Shown one piece after another: positions 6,461-9,075 of a stretch of DNA of 9,075 nt. Origin of the DNA: Sphingomonas sp. (lineage in GTDB: Bacteria > Pseudomonadota > Alphaproteobacteria > Sphingomonadales > Sphingomonadaceae). The notes beneath the pieces are model-generated. The model had not been told where the DNA came from and did no database searches. It saw only the letters and a program-made list of their open reading frames with translations. Position 1 is the first letter of the stretch. Each line of letters opens with the position of its first letter. The translations under genes were made by a program, and so were the position numbers. The stretch lies in NCBI GenBank assembly GCA_019747165.1, contig JAIERC010000020.1, positions 1 to 9,075 on the forward strand, given 5' to 3'.

Positions 6461-7317
6461 TGATCAACCGCCATCCGACGACCCAAACCGGCGCTATGGC
6501 CGTCGTTGCCAGCCTGCTCGAAGCGCGGACTGGCCAGCAAATCGCGGCCAATCGTACCTGGCGGATTGAAACCGCGCTGAAACCCGTCCTGCGTTTGCGC
6601 GGGCATGATAATCTTGACCAGTTGGTGGTCGAATTGTTCGACGATCAGACTGGGGTGATTGCCGATCAGATTGTCGATGCCCTGCTCAATCAGGAAAGCT
6701 CGTTCTTTCGGGATTCCGGGGTACTCGACATGGTTGTGGCAGCAATTGATCAACGCCAACAGGAATGTGATCGCCGCCCGCGCATCTGGTCAGCCGCCTG
6801 TTCGACGGGGCAAGAGCCCTTGTCCCTAGCGATGCTTTTCGCTGATCGTTTCGAAATCACGGGCAAAGCAGAGCCAGAGATATTGGCAACCGACGTTTCC
6901 GAAGCCGCGATCGCGCGTGCCCGTGCCGCCCGCTATTCCCAGTTCGAAATTCAGCGCGGACTGCCGGTTCGCCAAATGATCAAATGGTTTGAAGCATCGG
7001 GGTCGGACTGGATTGCGCAATCCAATCTTGTCCGCAAAATCAATTTTCGGCGCCACAATCTGGTCGGCGATCCCGCACCGGCGGGCTATTTTGATATCGT
7101 CTTATGCCGCAATGTATTGCTTTATCTGTCGCCGGTTCTGCGCAAGCGCGTGTTCGATCTGCTCGCACAGGTGGTTCGCCCAGGCGGCCTCTTGGTGCTT
7201 GGTGCAGGCGAGACGGTGATCGGCCAGACAGAGGCCTTTTCCCCGAGCCCGCGCTTCCGCGGCCTTTACGAACGTGGCGCACAATCGATGCACGAACTCG
7301 GTTTGGTGGCCGCCTGA
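6457..7317 (+). CDS. cheR: Chemotaxis protein-glutamate O-methyltransferase CheR
   Basis: A 286-residue SAM-dependent enzyme that methylates receptor glutamates, opposing CheB. An all-alpha N-terminal CheR domain (about 10-75) is followed by the family motif NQESSFFRD (78-86) and the methyltransferase fold with SAM motif I SAACSTGQEP (112-121), the acidic LATDVS loop (143-148) and CRNVLLYL (217-224). No TPR extension is present, so it is the short form. The ATG at 6457 overlaps the cheB stop as ATGA, a sign of coupled translation. The frame is open upstream to 6355, but that stretch lies inside cheB and does not look like CheR. A second ATG directly follows at 6460. Confidence 0.95.
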   Translation: MMINRHPTTQTGAMAVVASLLEARTGQQIAANRTWRIETALKPVLRLRGHDNLDQLVVELFDDQTGVIADQIVDALLNQESSFFRDSGVLDMVVAAIDQRQQECDRRPRIWSAACSTGQEPLSLAMLFADRFEITGKAEPEILATDVSEAAIARARAARYSQFEIQRGLPVRQMIKWFEASGSDWIAQSNLVRKINFRRHNLVGDPAPAGYFDIVLCRNVLLYLSPVLRKRVFDLLAQVVRPGGLLVLGAGETVIGQTEAFSPSPRFRGLYERGAQSMHELGLVAA

Positions 7318-7363
7318 TCAGACGAGCGTTTACTTTGCGCAGGCACCGCGCCAAGCCGTGCTG

Positions 7364-8260
7364 ATGGAATCGGTGGCGCCCCTCAAAAAACAGGCGTTTG
7401 GCCCGCGTGATTTGTTCGTCGTCATCGCGATGAATATCTTGTGGGGCCTGAACCTGATCGTCGTGAAAGTCTCGGTCGACGCCATTTCTCCGCTTACCGC
7501 CGCCTTTCTCCGCCAGGCGATCGTGCTGCTGGTCTGTGCATCGGCGCTGCGGATTGTGCCGGGCAAAATGCGCGAGTTAACGGCGATTGGGGTGCTATCG
7601 GGCGGGGCCTTTTACATCGCGACGAACCTGTCGCTGTCCGTGGCGACCAATGTTGGCGCGCTGGCTATTGCCGGGCAGCTTGGCGTTCCATTTTCGCTGT
7701 TGCTGACGATCCTTGTTTTTCATGAACGGATTCATGCGCCGCGCATGATTGGCATTTCGCTGTCGCTCCTTGGGGTGTTGGTGCTGGTATTCGATCCTGC
7801 GGCGACGGGCGAGGGACTTGGCCTTGCGCTGACCGCGCTCGCCAGCCTCATTTGGGCGATTTGTTCGGTTATCCAACGGTTGTTGATCGGCGTTCGCGTG
7901 CTGACGATCTATGCTTGGATTGGCTTGTGGGGCACAGCGATACTCGGGGCGGTTGCGTGGTGGCGGGAGCCGACGGCAATGGCAGCGTTACCCGATTTGC
8001 CGTTGCACACGGTGGCGCTGGTTTCCTTTTCGGCGATTGGGTCAACGGTGTTGGGGCAGGGGGCAATGGCATGGCTGCTCCAGCGGCACTCTGTTGGGGT
8101 GGTGACACCACTGACTCTTGCGGCCCCGGTGATTTCAGTCTTTACCGCTTCCTGGTATTTCAACACGCCGGTGACGGCGATCATGCTTGTCGGAGGCGCA
8201 ATGGCCATGCTGGGCGTAGCGATCGTAACGGTGCGCACTGCGCAAGCGGCATCGTCATGA
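7364..8260 (+). CDS. EamA/DMT-family membrane transporter
   Basis: A 298-residue, very hydrophobic inner-membrane protein with two tandem EamA repeats (about 16-145 and 150-290) and roughly ten predicted helices. This is the usual length and layout of the drug/metabolite transporter superfamily. The first helix carries the family-typical MNILWGLNLIVVKV; the second repeat opens with GEGLGLALTALASLIWAICS. Substrate cannot be told from sequence; characterised relatives export amino acids, metabolites or drugs. The start is uncertain: GTG at 7358 or ATG at 7364, neither with a clear ribosome binding site. The frame is also open back to 7274, inside cheR. It follows cheR by 46 bases and overlaps the amidase gene by four, so it probably belongs with the amidase rather than with chemotaxis. 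Confidence 0.9.
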   Translation: MESVAPLKKQAFGPRDLFVVIAMNILWGLNLIVVKVSVDAISPLTAAFLRQAIVLLVCASALRIVPGKMRELTAIGVLSGGAFYIATNLSLSVATNVGALAIAGQLGVPFSLLLTILVFHERIHAPRMIGISLSLLGVLVLVFDPAATGEGLGLALTALASLIWAICSVIQRLLIGVRVLTIYAWIGLWGTAILGAVAWWREPTAMAALPDLPLHTVALVSFSAIGSTVLGQGAMAWLLQRHSVGVVTPLTLAAPVISVFTASWYFNTPVTAIMLVGGAMAMLGVAIVTVRTAQAASS

Positions 8261-8955
8261 ATATCATCGACGCCGCATCGCCCAATTTCGATGAGCGGGC
8301 CCGGCCAATATCGATGATTGTGTTGCATTATACCGGGATGCGGGATGCCGATTCCGCCATCGCCCGGCTTCGTGATCCGGAAGCCGCAAGCCGGGTTTCG
8401 GCGCATTATGTTGTGGCAGAAGACGGCACCGTCCTGCGGCTGGTGCCAGAGGAAAAGCGCGCCTGGCACGCCGGTTTGGCGAGCTGGCGTGATATCCCAT
8501 CTGATATCAACAGCGCATCGGTGGGGATTGAGATCGTCAATCCCGGGCATGAATTCGGCTATCGCCCCTTTCCGGACGAACAGATCGCCTCGGTCGTCCA
8601 GCTCGTGATGCAGATCAAGGATCGCTACCAAATCACGCGCGGCAATGTCGTTGGCCATTCGGATATTGCCCCACAGCGCAAGCGCGATCCCGGCGAGCTT
8701 TTCCCGTGGAGCAAGCTGGCCCGGCTACGCCTCGCCCTGCCAAGGCCGACCAAGAATTTGATGGACCCTAACTGGACTCAGGCGGGCTTCCTGCTCGCGC
8801 TGGAGCGGTTCGGTTATGACGTGACTGATCCGATGGCTGCGATTATGGCCTTCCAACGCCGCTTCCGCCCCGAGATGATCGATGGCGAAGTCGATGCCGA
8901 ATGCCGGATGATCCTGCTCGCGCTGCTGTTGCCAAAGCCGCAAGGGGACGACTAA
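8257..8955 (+). CDS. N-acetylmuramoyl-L-alanine amidase (Amidase_2, AmpD/AmiD-like)
   Basis: A 232-residue zinc amidase expected to cut the bond between N-acetylmuramic acid and the stem peptide of peptidoglycan or its anhydro-turnover products. The Amidase_2 domain spans about 15-155. Expected zinc ligands are His24 (IVLHYTG), His134 (VVGHSDIAP) and Asp144 (RKRDPGELFPW); Glu92 in VGIEIVN is the likely catalytic base. Residues about 168-225, with AFQRRFRPEMIDGEVD, resemble a C-terminal peptidoglycan-binding domain, a layout closer to AmiD than to AmpD. No signal peptide or lipobox is visible at the chosen ATG, which would place it in the cytosol as in cell-wall recycling. The start overlaps the transporter stop as ATGA. 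The same frame runs upstream to 7852, but that part is a shadow of the transporter. Confidence 0.92.
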   Translation: MNIIDAASPNFDERARPISMIVLHYTGMRDADSAIARLRDPEAASRVSAHYVVAEDGTVLRLVPEEKRAWHAGLASWRDIPSDINSASVGIEIVNPGHEFGYRPFPDEQIASVVQLVMQIKDRYQITRGNVVGHSDIAPQRKRDPGELFPWSKLARLRLALPRPTKNLMDPNWTQAGFLLALERFGYDVTDPMAAIMAFQRRFRPEMIDGEVDAECRMILLALLLPKPQGDD

Positions 8956-8958
8956 AGC
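8929..8958 (+). promoter_or_regulatory. Candidate rnpB promoter inside the end of the amidase gene
   Basis: TTGCCA (8929-8934, five of six against TTGACA), an 18-base spacer, then TAAAGC (8953-8958, a weak -10). This would place the transcription start near 8965-8967, where the RNase P RNA should begin. The -10 overlaps the amidase TAA stop. The -10 match is poor, so this is tentative. Confidence 0.3.
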
Positions 8959-8965
8959 TGATCGT

Positions 8966-9075
8966 GCCAGAGGGTCGGGCGGCCGCGGGTGCGCAAGCAC
9001 GCGAGGAAAGTCCGGGCTCCACGGAAACGACGGTGCCGGATAATGTCCGGCGAGGGTGACCTTAGGGAAAGTGCC
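8966..9075 (+). ncRNA. rnpB: RNase P RNA (bacterial type A), 5' part only
   Basis: The catalytic RNA of RNase P, which removes the 5' leader from tRNA precursors. The nearly invariant block GAGGAAAGTCCGGGCTCC is at 9003-9020. It is preceded by a GTGC-GCAA-GCAC hairpin with a GNRA tetraloop (8989-9000), as expected for the P3 region. It is followed by the pairing GCCGGA / TCCGGC around TAATG (9035-9051) and by GGGAAAGTGCC at the window end, also typical of this RNA. Full length is usually near 400 bases, so about three quarters lies beyond the window. The exact 5' end is estimated from the start of the conserved P1/P2 region (CCAGAGGGTCGGGCGGCCGC) and could be off by several bases. Only about 10 bases separate it from the amidase stop. 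Confidence 0.95.

Noticed and set aside
7274..7357. Upstream in-frame extension of the transporter
   Set aside because: Overlaps the end of cheR; the polar residues before the first helix are not typical of EamA proteins.
7852..8256. Upstream in-frame extension of the amidase (367 codons in total)
   Set aside because: The extra 135 residues are a frame-shifted reading of the transporter, rich in Gly and Asp, and are not part of an amidase. The ATG at 8257 gives the normal family start.
1..9075. CRISPR arrays, insertion sequences, tRNAs, prophage or attachment sites
   Set aside because: No regularly spaced repeats, transposase-like frames, terminal inverted repeats or tRNA-like folds were seen. 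Base composition looks even throughout.

Overview
The window reads as chromosomal DNA from an alphaproteobacterium, most likely of the order Sphingomonadales. This is judged from a moderately high G+C content, an alphaproteobacterial-type RNase P RNA, a ChpT-type phosphotransferase (a protein essentially confined to alphaproteobacteria) and the protein styles. The order is inferred by eye; no database search was possible.

Layout. Bases 1-954 (minus strand) hold most of an RluD-type 23S rRNA pseudouridine synthase, cut only at its C-terminus by the window edge. Everything else is on the plus strand. A small JAMM/MPN metallopeptidase (966-1403) starts 11 bases from the rluD start. It is followed by a candidate terminator hairpin and then chpT (1460-2104), the histidine phosphotransferase of the CckA-ChpT-CtrA relay. 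Next is a compact chemotaxis cluster: cheA (2166-4505), cheW (4508-4936), cheY (5010-5375), cheB (5390-6460) and cheR (6457-7317). Then come a ten-helix EamA/DMT transporter (7364-8260), an Amidase_2-type N-acetylmuramoyl-L-alanine amidase (8257-8955), and the 5' part of rnpB (about 8966 to the window end).

How the genes work together. CheA, CheW, CheY, CheB and CheR make a complete core chemotaxis set: kinase, coupling protein, response regulator, and the methylesterase/methyltransferase pair for adaptation. No receptor, CheD or CheZ is encoded here, so the receptors must lie elsewhere. Spacing is tight: a 2-base gap for cheA/cheW, 14 bases for cheY/cheB, and ATGA overlaps for cheB/cheR and for transporter/amidase. 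The only sizeable gaps in the block are before cheA (61 bases) and before cheY (73 bases). Each of these contains a one-mismatch version of the CtrA box TTAA-N7-TTAA. With chpT at the head of the cluster, this suggests that the CtrA relay controls these chemotaxis genes.

The most unusual protein is CheA. It has no P2 domain and carries a long C-terminal extension, which looks like a second CheW-like domain followed by a receiver-like domain that has lost its phosphoacceptor aspartate. There is no CRISPR array, insertion sequence, tRNA or clear sign of horizontal transfer. The region is mostly ordinary core genome with an interesting regulatory arrangement.
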